Assembly (NCBI GenBank): GCA_029553855.1
Contig: JAKPKE010000214.1
Coordinates: 1-33,882 of the forward strand
Source: Bacillota bacterium
GTDB lineage: Bacteria > Bacillota > Clostridia > Lutisporales > Lutisporaceae
Length of the DNA stretch: 33,882 nt
Direction: 5' to 3'
In this document: positions 26,344-33,882 of the stretch, piece by piece
How the letters are laid out: every line of letters begins with the position of its first letter
How positions within the stretch are numbered: position 1 is the stretch's first letter
Translations under genes and position numbers: made by a program
The notes under the pieces: model-generated
The model's database searches: none
Seen by the model: the letters and a program-made list of their open reading frames with translations, nothing else
What the model was told of the DNA's origin: nothing

Positions 26344-27556
26344 AGTGCATCCTGGCCAGATGATAGAGGCCAGTCTTGATTTGGTTCTTGGAAACGATAT
26401 TACTGCCCCCGTTGCTATTGACGAGTTTGAAAAGGCAGGGTTTAACAAGGTTTTTGATAAAGGCAGAATCGCCATAGTACCTGATCATTTTACTCCAAAC
26501 AAGGATATTAAATCCGCAGAGCAGTGTAAGAAAGTCAGGGAATTCGCCAGACGGATGGATATAGAAAATTATTTTGAGATAGGCAGGATGGGAATAGAGC
26601 ATGCATTGATTCCTGAGAAAGGCCTGGCAGTTCCTGGGGATGTAATAATAGGCGCGGATTCACACACCTGCACCTATGGGGCTCTAGGAGCTTTCTCCAC
26701 AGGGATAGGCAGCACCGATATGGCGGTGGGAATGGCTGTCGGCAAAGCCTGGTTCAAGGTTCCGGAAGCCATAAGGTTCACATTGAAGGGCAAGCTGGGA
26801 GAATGGGTTTGCGGAAAGGATGCAATACTCCACATTATTGGCATGATAGGAGTCGACGGGGCTCTGTACCAGTCAATGGAGTACTGCGGCGACGGAGTGG
26901 GAAGTCTTTCCATGGATGATCGTTTTACAATGGCAAACATGGCTATAGAAGCCGGTGCGAAAAATGGGATTTTCGAAGCGGACGACAAGACGCTTGAATA
27001 TGTCCGGGAGCATTCAAACAGGCCTCCGAGAGCTTTTAAAGCTGATGCGGACGCAGAATACTGCAGGGAAATTGAAATCAATCTGGCAGCAATAAGGCCG
27101 ACAGTCGCATTTCCTCATTTGCCGGAAAATACGAGAACAATAGACGAAGTAGGAGAAATCAGAATCGACCAGGTAGTGATAGGATCGTGCACCAACGGCA
27201 GGATCGAGGATCTTAGAATGGCTGCAAAAGTACTCAGGGGCAACAGGGTGGATCCAGGTGTCAGAGCTATTGTTATTCCGGCGACACAGAAGATATACCT
27301 GCAGGCAATGAAGGAGGGGCTGCTTGAGATATTCATCAAATCGGGAGCGGCTGTGAGTACTCCAACCTGCGGGCCTTGCCTGGGAGGGCATATGGGAATA
27401 CTGGCAAAGGGGGAAAGAGCCGTAGCAACTACCAACAGGAACTTTGTCGGCAGAATGGGGCACCCCGAAAGCGAGGTATATCTTGCGGGTCCTGCGGTAG
27501 CGGCAGCTTCTGCCATTACCGGCAAAATATCTTCTCCGGAGGAGGTAATTAAATGA
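26291..27556 (+). CDS. leuC: 3-isopropylmalate dehydratase large subunit
   Basis: A 421-aa aconitase-family protein of the archaeal/HacA-like short type. The [4Fe-4S] ligands are seen in VIGSCTNGR and [33 protein letters not shown] is the substrate-loop signature. ATG 26291 is ten bases after AAGGAG and lies inside the cimA end (53-base overlap). It pairs with LeuD to isomerise isopropylmalate and, in this setting, citramalate as well. Its stop overlaps leuD by ATGA. Confidence 0.97.
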   Translation: MGMTMTQKILAAHAGLDKVHPGQMIEASLDLVLGNDITAPVAIDEFEKAGFNKVFDKGRIAIVPDHFTPNKDIKSAEQCKKVREFARRMDIENYFEIGRMGIEHALIPEKGLAVPGDVIIGADSHTCTYGALGAFSTGIGSTDMAVGMAVGKAWFKVPEAIRFTLKGKLGEWVCGKDAILHIIGMIGVDGALYQSMEYCGDGVGSLSMDDRFTMANMAIEAGAKNGIFEADDKTLEYVREHSNRPPRAFKADADAEYCREIEINLAAIRPTVAFPHLPENTRTIDEVGEIRIDQVVIGSCTNGRIEDLRMAAKVLRGNRVDPGVRAIVIPATQKIYLQAMKEGLLEIFIKSGAAVSTPTCGPCLGGHMGILAKGERAVATTNRNFVGRMGHPESEVYLAGPAVAAASAITGKISSPEEVIK

Positions 27557-28047
27557 TAAGCGGCACAGTTTTCAAATATGGAGATAATGTGGACACTGAT
27601 GTGATAATCCCGGCAAGATACTTGAACATAAGTGACCGTACCGAGCTTGCCTCCCATTGTATGGAGGACATAGACGAAGAGTTTTCAAAGAAGGTAAAGC
27701 CCGGCGACATAATAGCGGCAGGCAGGAATTTCGGCTGCGGTTCTTCAAGAGAACACGCGCCTATAGCTATAAAGTATTCAGGAATCAAGTGTATCATAGC
27801 TGAGACCTTTGCGAGGATATTCTACAGAAATTCAATAAATATAGGGCTCCCTATACTGGAGTGCCCCAAAGCCGCAAAGGATATGGAAAACGGCGACAGG
27901 GTAGAGGTAGATCTCAAAAGCGGCAAAATAACAAACGTTACAAAGGGGCGTACCTACTGGGCTGAATCCTTTCCTGAATTCATGCAGGACATAATTAAAG
28001 CGGAAGGGCTGATCAACTACGTAGAGGGAAAGGTGGAAAGTCAATGA
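27553..28047 (+). CDS. leuD: 3-isopropylmalate dehydratase small subunit
   Basis: A 164-aa swivel-domain subunit of the short type that goes with the archaeal-like LeuC. Recognised by [15 protein letters not shown] at the start and by [18 protein letters not shown], the conserved aconitase-family swivel motif. Four-base ATGA overlaps at both ends couple it to leuC and leuB. Stoichiometric synthesis with LeuC is therefore built into the mRNA. Confidence 0.97.
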   Translation: MISGTVFKYGDNVDTDVIIPARYLNISDRTELASHCMEDIDEEFSKKVKPGDIIAAGRNFGCGSSREHAPIAIKYSGIKCIIAETFARIFYRNSINIGLPILECPKAAKDMENGDRVEVDLKSGKITNVTKGRTYWAESFPEFMQDIIKAEGLINYVEGKVESQ

Positions 28048-29132
28048 GAATTGCATTGATAAAAGGGGATGGAATAGGCCCCGAGGTGATAAATCAAGCG
28101 GTTAAAGTTCTTGAAGCAGTATCGGAGAGGTTCGGATGCGGTTTTGAATACCAGGAAGTTCTAATGGGGGGAAGGGCAATTGATGAGACAGGAGTTCCTC
28201 TGCCTGCCGAAACGGTTGATATATGCAAAAAAAGCGACGCTGTACTGCTGGGTGCCGTAGGTGGCCCGAAATGGGACGGCCTGGCCGGCAGCCTGAGGCC
28301 TGAAGCGGGTCTGCTGGGTATCAGAAAAGCTCTCGATGTATTTGCAAATCTAAGGCCAGCGGTGATTTTTCCTCAGCTTAAGTCGGCTTCTACCCTGAAG
28401 GAGGAGGTTCTGGGAGACGGACTTGATATAATGGTGGTCCGTGAGCTTACTGGCGGAGCATATTTCGGAGAGAAAAAAAGGGTGGATACGGGGCATGGCA
28501 TTAAGGCATGGGACATGATGGTGTATACATCCTTAGAAATCGAAAGGATTGCAAGAAAAGCTTTTTCCATTGCCGGGAAGAGGAGAAAAAAGGTTACGAT
28601 TGTGGATAAGGCAAATGTCCTTGAAAGCTCAAGATTATGGCGTGAGGTGACAGGCGAGGTATCAAAGGCATACTCCGACGTGGAAACTGCTTATATGTAT
28701 GTAGACAATGCAGCAATGCAGCTTGTCAGGAATCCGGGACAGTTTGATGTGATACTCACGGAAAATCTTTTTGGGGATATATTGAGTGATGAGGCTTCAA
28801 TGCTTACCGGCTCTCTGGGGATGCTGCCTTCAGCCAGTATAGGAGAATCCGGAGTCGGTATATTTGAACCCATACATGGTTCAGCACCTGATATTGCGGG
28901 AAAGGATATTGCAAATCCTCTGGCTGCCATACTAAGCTGCGGAATGATGCTGAAATACGGGTTTAATATGGAGAAGGAAGCCGACGCGGTCTTTAAGGCC
29001 GTGAACAGCGTTCTGGACAACGGATACAGAACAGTTGACATAATGCAGCGTGGAATGATTACAGTCGGGACAGAAAAAATGGGAAGTCTGGTTGCGGATA
29101 GTATGCGGCATAATAGGGAGGGGATGAAATGA
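28044..29132 (+). CDS. leuB: 3-isopropylmalate dehydrogenase
   Basis: A 362-aa NAD-dependent beta-decarboxylating dehydrogenase. Signatures are KGDGIGPEV at the start, LRPAV and the [12 protein letters not shown] loop, the [11 protein letters not shown] segment with the catalytic Lys, the metal Asp pair in [14 protein letters not shown], and the NAD-binding [18 protein letters not shown]. It follows leuD by an ATGA overlap and precedes ilvB the same way. It oxidises isopropylmalate and, as a partner of CimA, methylmalate (erythro-3-methylmalate) to 2-ketobutyrate. Confidence 0.98.
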   Translation: MRIALIKGDGIGPEVINQAVKVLEAVSERFGCGFEYQEVLMGGRAIDETGVPLPAETVDICKKSDAVLLGAVGGPKWDGLAGSLRPEAGLLGIRKALDVFANLRPAVIFPQLKSASTLKEEVLGDGLDIMVVRELTGGAYFGEKKRVDTGHGIKAWDMMVYTSLEIERIARKAFSIAGKRRKKVTIVDKANVLESSRLWREVTGEVSKAYSDVETAYMYVDNAAMQLVRNPGQFDVILTENLFGDILSDEASMLTGSLGMLPSASIGESGVGIFEPIHGSAPDIAGKDIANPLAAILSCGMMLKYGFNMEKEADAVFKAVNSVLDNGYRTVDIMQRGMITVGTEKMGSLVADSMRHNREGMK

Positions 29133-30808
29133 AACTTAAAGTTGCGGAGGTGCTGCTTGAATGTTTGCGGGAACAGGGAGTGGATACTATATTCGGATAT
29201 CCGGGAGGCACAGTAATAAATATTTATGATGCTCTTTATAACAGAAAGGATATAACCCATATATTGACCGTCCATGAGCAGGGGGCAACCCACGCAGCAG
29301 ACGGCTATGCAAGGGCAACGGGAAAGGTTGGGATTGTGCTTGTAACTTCAGGCCCGGGTGCATCTAATACCGTCACGGGGATAGCAACAGCATACAGGGA
29401 TTCGGTGCCTATGGTGGTAATAACGGGGCAGGTAGCAAGACCGCTTCTTGGGAAGGACTCCTTTCAGGAGCTCGACATTAGAAGTATCACAAAACCGATA
29501 ACTAAAAAGAACTATATGGTCAAAAATCCCGAGGCACTGCCGGAGATTGTCAGGGATGCATTCAGAATAGCAAGGTCGGGGCGTCCGGGTCCGGTGCTTA
29601 TTGATATTCCAAAGGATGTACAGATGACAGAAATAGAGTACCAGCCAATGGATATAATTAACAGCCGTAAGGCAGTCAGTTCTTTAGGTTTCACTAAAGA
29701 GACGAGTTCAAATCTGGACAAAGCGGTTGAACTGATTAATAACAGCAAGAGGCCTGTTATATATGCAGGAGGAGGTGTCAAGATTTCGGATTCCTGCGGA
29801 AAACTGCTAAAATTTGCTGAGAAGCTTAAGTCTCCGGTATGCTGCTCATTGATGGGCATCGGTACATTTCCCGGTACTCACCCTTATTTTATGGGTTTGA
29901 TAGGCATGCACGGATCCCGGTGTTCCAATACTGCAATATGCAACTGCGACCTTCTTATAGCAGTCGGGGCACGGTTCAGCGACAGGACAACCTGCAAGGC
30001 CGATGAATTTGCACAATATGCCGATATAATTCAGATAGACATTGATCCTCAGGAATTAGGAAAAAATGTAAATATAAGAATTCCGCTTTGTGGTGATGTA
30101 AACAAGTATTTGGAGCTTCTAACAGAGAGAGTGGAAGAAAAAAAGCTTAGTGCATGGAGTAAACAGATACAAAACTGGAAAGAAGCCTATGCAGTAAGTT
30201 ACAAGAGCAATGGCAGCCTGAATCCCCAATACCTGCTGAATAAACTGTATGAGCTTACAGCCGGAAAGAGTATAGTAACGACTGAAGTAGGACAGAATCA
30301 GATGTGGGCGGCACAGTACTATACCTTTACGGAGCCAAGGACATTTATTTCCTCCGGAGGCCTGGGTACTATGGGTTATGGTCTTAGTGCGGCCATAGGT
30401 GCGGCAGTAGGAAGACCGGACTATAGGGTTATTAATATAGCAGGAGACGGGAGCTTCAGGATGAATCTTGCGGAGCTTTCCACCATTTCAAAATACAAGC
30501 TTCCAATTATACAGGTCCTCTTGAACAATAATTCTCTGGGAATGGTTCGTCAGTGGCAAAAGTTTTTTTTCAATGAAAGGTATTCTCATACAAGCCTCAA
30601 AGATGAGATAAACTATGGAAAGTTGGCGGATGCCTTTGGAATAAGATCCATGAGAATTATTGAAAACTCCGAGGTTGAAAAGGTTTTTGCTGAGGCTTTG
30701 GAGATAAACGAACCGGCATTGATTGAGTGCATGATACATCCCGATGATTTAGTGCTTCCAATGGTACCGGCAGGAGAGCCCATAAGTGAATGCATAGGTG
30801 ATTTTTAA
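29129..30808 (+). CDS. ilvB: Acetolactate synthase large (catalytic) subunit
   Basis: A 559-aa thiamine-diphosphate enzyme making acetolactate or acetohydroxybutyrate. The catalytic Glu50 lies in [14 protein letters not shown]; the central FAD-type domain is present, and the ThDP/Mg2+ motif runs [15 protein letters not shown] through [14 protein letters not shown]. These residues after NNNSLG mark an anabolic AHAS rather than catabolic AlsS. Coupled to leuB by ATGA, it ends the operon. No ilvN regulatory subunit follows: the next gene begins with its own promoter seven bases after the stop. The small subunit must be elsewhere, or the enzyme works without it. Confidence 0.95.
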   Translation: MKLKVAEVLLECLREQGVDTIFGYPGGTVINIYDALYNRKDITHILTVHEQGATHAADGYARATGKVGIVLVTSGPGASNTVTGIATAYRDSVPMVVITGQVARPLLGKDSFQELDIRSITKPITKKNYMVKNPEALPEIVRDAFRIARSGRPGPVLIDIPKDVQMTEIEYQPMDIINSRKAVSSLGFTKETSSNLDKAVELINNSKRPVIYAGGGVKISDSCGKLLKFAEKLKSPVCCSLMGIGTFPGTHPYFMGLIGMHGSRCSNTAICNCDLLIAVGARFSDRTTCKADEFAQYADIIQIDIDPQELGKNVNIRIPLCGDVNKYLELLTERVEEKKLSAWSKQIQNWKEAYAVSYKSNGSLNPQYLLNKLYELTAGKSIVTTEVGQNQMWAAQYYTFTEPRTFISSGGLGTMGYGLSAAIGAAVGRPDYRVINIAGDGSFRMNLAELSTISKYKLPIIQVLLNNNSLGMVRQWQKFFFNERYSHTSLKDEINYGKLADAFGIRSMRIIENSEVEKVFAEALEINEPALIECMIHPDDLVLPMVPAGEPISECIGDF

Positions 30809-30815
30809 CCTTTTG

Positions 30816-30844
30816 TTGACACACTATTTTATATCGTGTAGAAT
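30816..30844 (+). promoter_or_regulatory. Sigma-A promoter of the diguanylate cyclase gene
   Basis: TTGACA (30816-30821), 17-base spacer, TAGAAT (30839-30844), starting seven bases after the ilvB stop. Start of transcription near 30851. No terminator separates ilvB from it, so read-through from the ilv-leu operon is possible. Confidence 0.85.
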
Positions 30845-30937
30845 AAATTTGTTTCAAGAATGGGATGCGGGACTATGATATCTGTCCATGAGCGTTTTCA
30901 GAGTAAAAATCGTATGCATTTAAACGGAGGTATTGGA

Positions 30938-32053
30938 ATGAACCGCCAGAATTGTGACGTAAAAAAATGCAAGCTGCTGAAAGAAGCGAATGACAGGCTG
31001 AATAGCTATCAGCTGTGCGCAGAGAAGAGTCTGCAGGATTTATCTGCACTGAACACACTTTATGAGCAGAGAGTAAATGAACTCAGTACCATAATAAACA
31101 TTTTCGAATACATTAATTCAGTTAAGGATTATAAGAATCTGTTTTCGATAATAAATGACATGTTGTTAGGGGTATTGGGAGCCAGCACTTGCACAATATT
31201 TACCTATCAGGGGGATGGTTATCGGGTAGAGGTCAGCAGTCTCCCGAGGAAGAAAGCGCCGGTTATGGATTCCGTCGGAAATGTGCTTTTTGAGAAATAT
31301 TTACAGCGGAAAGAGGCATTTATTATTACGGAATCAGAATTTAGAGAAGATTTCAATGTAAGAGACGGTATAAATTCGGCAGTGGCAGTGCCTTTGGCAG
31401 GGAAAAACGAAATGTTCGGAATTATTTATATGGAGCATACAAAAAAGGACTATTTTTTAGAGGAAAGATGCAGGTATCTTAATACATTGGCTATTGCAAT
31501 AAGGCTATCTTTGGAGAATGCCAGACTTTATTCAAGGCTTGAGGAAATGGCTTATTTTGACGGCCTTACGGGCCTTTACAACAGAATGTTCTTCAATAAA
31601 GAAATAGATAACTGCATGGGAAACCTTAAGAAACTCGGATTGCCATTTACGCTTGCTATTTTGGACCTGGACCACTTCAAGAATGTAAACGATACCTACG
31701 GCCATTTGTGCGGCGACATAGTATTGAAGCGTGTAGCCGATATTGTCATGAATGAGGTTCGCAGGGAGGATCTTGTCTGCAGATGCGGAGGAGAAGAATT
31801 TGCTATTGTTTTCAGGAATACAAGAGATACGGAGAGTATATATAACAGGCTTGAGCATATCAGAAAAAAGATTTCAGAGGCTGTGGTCAGATACCAGGAC
31901 TCGGAGATCAGTGTAACATGTTCTTTCGGTGCGGTGAGCTGTACACTTAATTGTAAAAAGAATTCCAGCGAAGATGTCATGAGGGCAGCTGATGAAGCAT
32001 TGTACAGGGCAAAGGGAGAAGGAAGGAACAGGGTTTGCATGATTATATCATAA
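30938..32053 (+). CDS. GAF-GGDEF diguanylate cyclase
   Basis: A 371-aa cytoplasmic signalling enzyme expected to make cyclic di-GMP from two GTP. ATG 30938 is seven bases after GGAGG (30926-30930); a longer frame from 30860 has no ribosome site. A short coiled-coil region (about 10-50) leads to a GAF sensor domain (about 55-200), then the cyclase begins DGLTGLYNRMFF. The active loop is GGEEF (284-288). An RxxD inhibitory site (Arg275, Asp278) sits exactly five residues before it, so product feedback inhibition is likely. The GAF ligand is unknown. Placement directly behind the branched-chain operon may be chance. Confidence 0.94.
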   Translation: MNRQNCDVKKCKLLKEANDRLNSYQLCAEKSLQDLSALNTLYEQRVNELSTIINIFEYINSVKDYKNLFSIINDMLLGVLGASTCTIFTYQGDGYRVEVSSLPRKKAPVMDSVGNVLFEKYLQRKEAFIITESEFREDFNVRDGINSAVAVPLAGKNEMFGIIYMEHTKKDYFLEERCRYLNTLAIAIRLSLENARLYSRLEEMAYFDGLTGLYNRMFFNKEIDNCMGNLKKLGLPFTLAILDLDHFKNVNDTYGHLCGDIVLKRVADIVMNEVRREDLVCRCGGEEFAIVFRNTRDTESIYNRLEHIRKKISEAVVRYQDSEISVTCSFGAVSCTLNCKKNSSEDVMRAADEALYRAKGEGRNRVCMIIS

Positions 32054-32084
32054 TATCAATGCGAGCAACCAGAGGAGTAATAGA

Positions 32085-33689
32085 ATGTCGGTTGAACAAC
32101 AGGAAATATTGAAGGAAATACAAAGGCGGAGGACTTTTGCGATAATATCCCATCCCGACGCGGGAAAAACCACTCTGACCGAAAAGCTTTTGCTGTATGG
32201 GGGTGCCATCCGCCTTGCGGGCTCGGTAAAAGCCAGGAAAGCTCAGAGACATGCAGTATCGGACTGGATGGAAATAGAGAAGCAAAGGGGTATTTCGGTT
32301 ACTTCCAGTGTAATGCAGTTTGAGTACAATAGTTTTTGCATAAACATACTTGATACGCCGGGTCATCAGGATTTCAGCGAAGACACTTACAGAACCCTTA
32401 TGGCGGCAGACAGCGCGGTAATGATAATTGATTCTGCAAAGGGTGTGGAAGAGCAGACCAGGAAGCTGTTTCACGTATGCAAAATGAGAGGAATTCCTAT
32501 ATTCACTTTTATTAATAAACTTGACAGGGCAGGGAAAGACCCCTTTGAACTGGTGGAAGAAATTGAAAAGGTACTTGGAATCCAATCCTACCCTATGAAC
32601 TGGCCCATAAGGACAGGGGGCAGCTTCCTCGGCATTTATAATAGGAAGCTTTCTCAGATAGAGCTGTTTGATGGGGGCAGTCATGGACAAAACATAGTAT
32701 CATCTATTAAAAAAAGTGTGGATGACCGGGTGTTTTCAGATCTGCTGGGAGAAGATGCCCATGGAAAGCTTATAGAGGATATTATGCTGCTTGACATGGC
32801 AGGAGATGAGTTCAGTATCAAAAAAGTATTAAAGGGAGAACTGACCCCGGTATTTTTCGGTAGCGCTATGACCAATTTCGGGGTGCAGGTGTTTTTGGAG
32901 GAATTCCTAAGACTAACTCCGCCGCCTCTTTCAAGGAATTCGGATATTGGTGAAATAGATGCGGAAAATGAAAGGTTCTCCGGATTTGTATTTAAGATTC
33001 AGGCAAATATGAACCCGACCCATAGGGATAGAATAGCCTTTCTCCGGATTTGTTCCGGAAGGTTTACAAAAGGCATGGAAGTGAATCTATCACAGACGGG
33101 CAAGACTGTAAAATTGTCTCAGCCGCAACAGTTTCTGGCTCAAGACAGGGAAATTGTCGAAGAGGCATATGCAGGGGATATAATTGGGGTATTTGACCCC
33201 GGAATATTCAAGATAGGAGATACCTTATGCCAGGAGGGCTCCTTCAGGTTTGAAGGGATTCCTGTATTTGCACCGGAGCATTTTGCCAGGGTGTATACAA
33301 AGAACTCATTGAAGCGCAAGCAATTTATTAAGGGTATTGACCAGATAGCGGAGGAAGGTGCAATCCAGGTATTTCATCAAAAGGATTCCATAACCCAGGA
33401 GTTTATCATAGGGGTAGTTGGAGTACTTCAGCTTGAGGTATTGGAATACAGGTTAAAAAATGAATATGGTGCCGACATTAGCGTTGAGCATTTGCCTTAC
33501 AAATATATTAGATGGATAAAGAACTATGAATTCAATCCGAAGACCTTTAAAATTACTACTGATACGCTAATTGCAGAGGATCAATATGGAAATAATGTAC
33601 TGCTTTTCCAGAACGAATGGTCAATAAAAACTGTAATGGAGAGAAATAACGGGGTCGAATTAGTGCAATTCAACACTAAAGAGATGTAA
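32085..33689 (+). CDS. prfC: Peptide chain release factor 3
   Basis: A 534-aa translational GTPase that removes RF1/RF2 from the ribosome after peptide release. G1 is SHPDAGKTTL, the switch region carries EKQRGISVTSS, G3 is DTPGHQDF and G4 is NKLDR. The QRRRTFAIISHPDAGKTTL start and the KARKAQRHAVSDWMEIEKQRG segment distinguish RF3 from EF-G. Domains II and III (about 290-530) follow, with the usual C-terminus. AGAGGAG precedes ATG 32085, 31 bases after the cyclase gene, and no terminator lies between, so they may share transcripts. Complete in the window. Confidence 0.97.
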   Translation: MSVEQQEILKEIQRRRTFAIISHPDAGKTTLTEKLLLYGGAIRLAGSVKARKAQRHAVSDWMEIEKQRGISVTSSVMQFEYNSFCINILDTPGHQDFSEDTYRTLMAADSAVMIIDSAKGVEEQTRKLFHVCKMRGIPIFTFINKLDRAGKDPFELVEEIEKVLGIQSYPMNWPIRTGGSFLGIYNRKLSQIELFDGGSHGQNIVSSIKKSVDDRVFSDLLGEDAHGKLIEDIMLLDMAGDEFSIKKVLKGELTPVFFGSAMTNFGVQVFLEEFLRLTPPPLSRNSDIGEIDAENERFSGFVFKIQANMNPTHRDRIAFLRICSGRFTKGMEVNLSQTGKTVKLSQPQQFLAQDREIVEEAYAGDIIGVFDPGIFKIGDTLCQEGSFRFEGIPVFAPEHFARVYTKNSLKRKQFIKGIDQIAEEGAIQVFHQKDSITQEFIIGVVGVLQLEVLEYRLKNEYGADISVEHLPYKYIRWIKNYEFNPKTFKITTDTLIAEDQYGNNVLLFQNEWSIKTVMERNNGVELVQFNTKEM

Positions 33690-33743
33690 TACCCTGTTGT
33701 TCGGAGTAAACCAAGTATTCGCCTGTAACAAAGAAACAAGAGT

Positions 33744-33773
33744 TGACGGCGATTGAATCAGTATTGTATAATA
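33744..33773 (+). promoter_or_regulatory. Sigma-A promoter of the terminal riboswitch transcript
   Basis: TTGACG (33744-33749), 18-base spacer, consensus TATAAT (33768-33773). Predicted start near 33780, about 35 bases before the riboswitch core. Confidence 0.75.
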
Positions 33774-33814
33774 TGATTCATAAGACAGTTCATAATATAG
33801 CATATTAAGGAAAT

Positions 33815-33882
33815 TATTAAAGGGGAGTAGCTGCTCGCAAGAGTTGATAAAGTCAACAACACTGCCTTACGGCCTGGCTTTA
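33815..33882 (+). promoter_or_regulatory. yybP-ykoY (manganese) riboswitch, 5' part, cut by the window end
   Basis: AAAGGGGAGTAGC (33819-33831) is the hallmark of the yybP-ykoY aptamer. It is followed by GATAAAGTCAACAACACTGCC and GGCCTGGCTTTA, fitting the start of the second arm. The 3' GCxAGACCTTTxCC half lies beyond the window. This class senses Mn2+ and usually controls Mn exporters (MntP, TerC-like, P-type ATPases or UPF0016), so such a gene is expected just downstream. Confidence 0.75.

Overview
The window looks like the chromosome of a low-to-moderate GC, spore-forming-type Clostridia. Supporting signs are strong AGGAGG-type ribosome sites, TTG/GTG starts, sigma-A promoters of the TTGACA-17-TATAAT kind, a T-box leader on an ilv-leu operon, a yybP-ykoY riboswitch, and clostridial-style gene sets (archaeal-type LeuC/LeuD, CimA, RF3, PsuG/PsuK). 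I saw no rRNA, tRNA, CRISPR array, prophage or insertion sequence. The species cannot be fixed from sequence alone.

Region 1 (1-7344) is a catabolic island. In order it holds the C-terminal part of an enolase-superfamily enzyme, an M24/creatinase-fold protein that has lost the usual metal ligands and resembles ectoine hydrolase (EutD/DoeA), a cytoplasmic class A beta-lactamase-fold hydrolase, a complete TRAP transporter (DctQ, DctM, DctP), and a two-cysteine Asp/Glu racemase/maleate isomerase family protein of the EutA type. A convergent FadR-type GntR regulator follows. TRAP + EutA-like + EutD-like recalls proteobacterial ectoine/hydroxyectoine utilisation clusters, but EutB, EutC and EutE are not visible and two unrelated enzymes take part. 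The substrate is unknown, probably a small cyclic or N-substituted amino-acid derivative.

Region 2 (7606-14070) holds a small Cys-rich protein, an aminotransferase, the late cobalamin loop genes cobT-cobU-cobS plus a CobC-like phosphatase, and ATP-dependent PEP carboxykinase. Region 3 (14071-21201) is a set of short units: an intergenic repeat, a Nudix hydrolase convergent with an M20 peptidase (they share a hairpin carrying both stop codons), a metallophosphoesterase lipoprotein, an unrecognised conserved 420-aa protein divergent from a FolD homologue lacking two catalytic residues, and the pseudouridine pair psuG-psuK.

Region 4 (21424-30808) is the branched-chain amino acid operon: ilvC-leuA-cimA-leuC-leuD-leuB-ilvB, mostly with overlapping start/stop codons. 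A strong promoter precedes it, followed by an extraordinary 95-codon Ile/Leu/Val-rich reading frame with nine CTA codons, whose 3' end runs into a T-box riboswitch, followed by three more hairpins before ilvC. This possible two-layer leader (peptide plus T-box) is the most unusual regulatory structure here. CimA supplies 2-ketobutyrate from pyruvate, while LeuBCD serve both the leucine and citramalate routes. ilvN and ilvD are not in this operon.

Region 5 (30816-33882) holds a GAF-GGDEF diguanylate cyclase with its own promoter, release factor 3 (prfC), and the first part of a yybP-ykoY (Mn2+) riboswitch cut by the window end.
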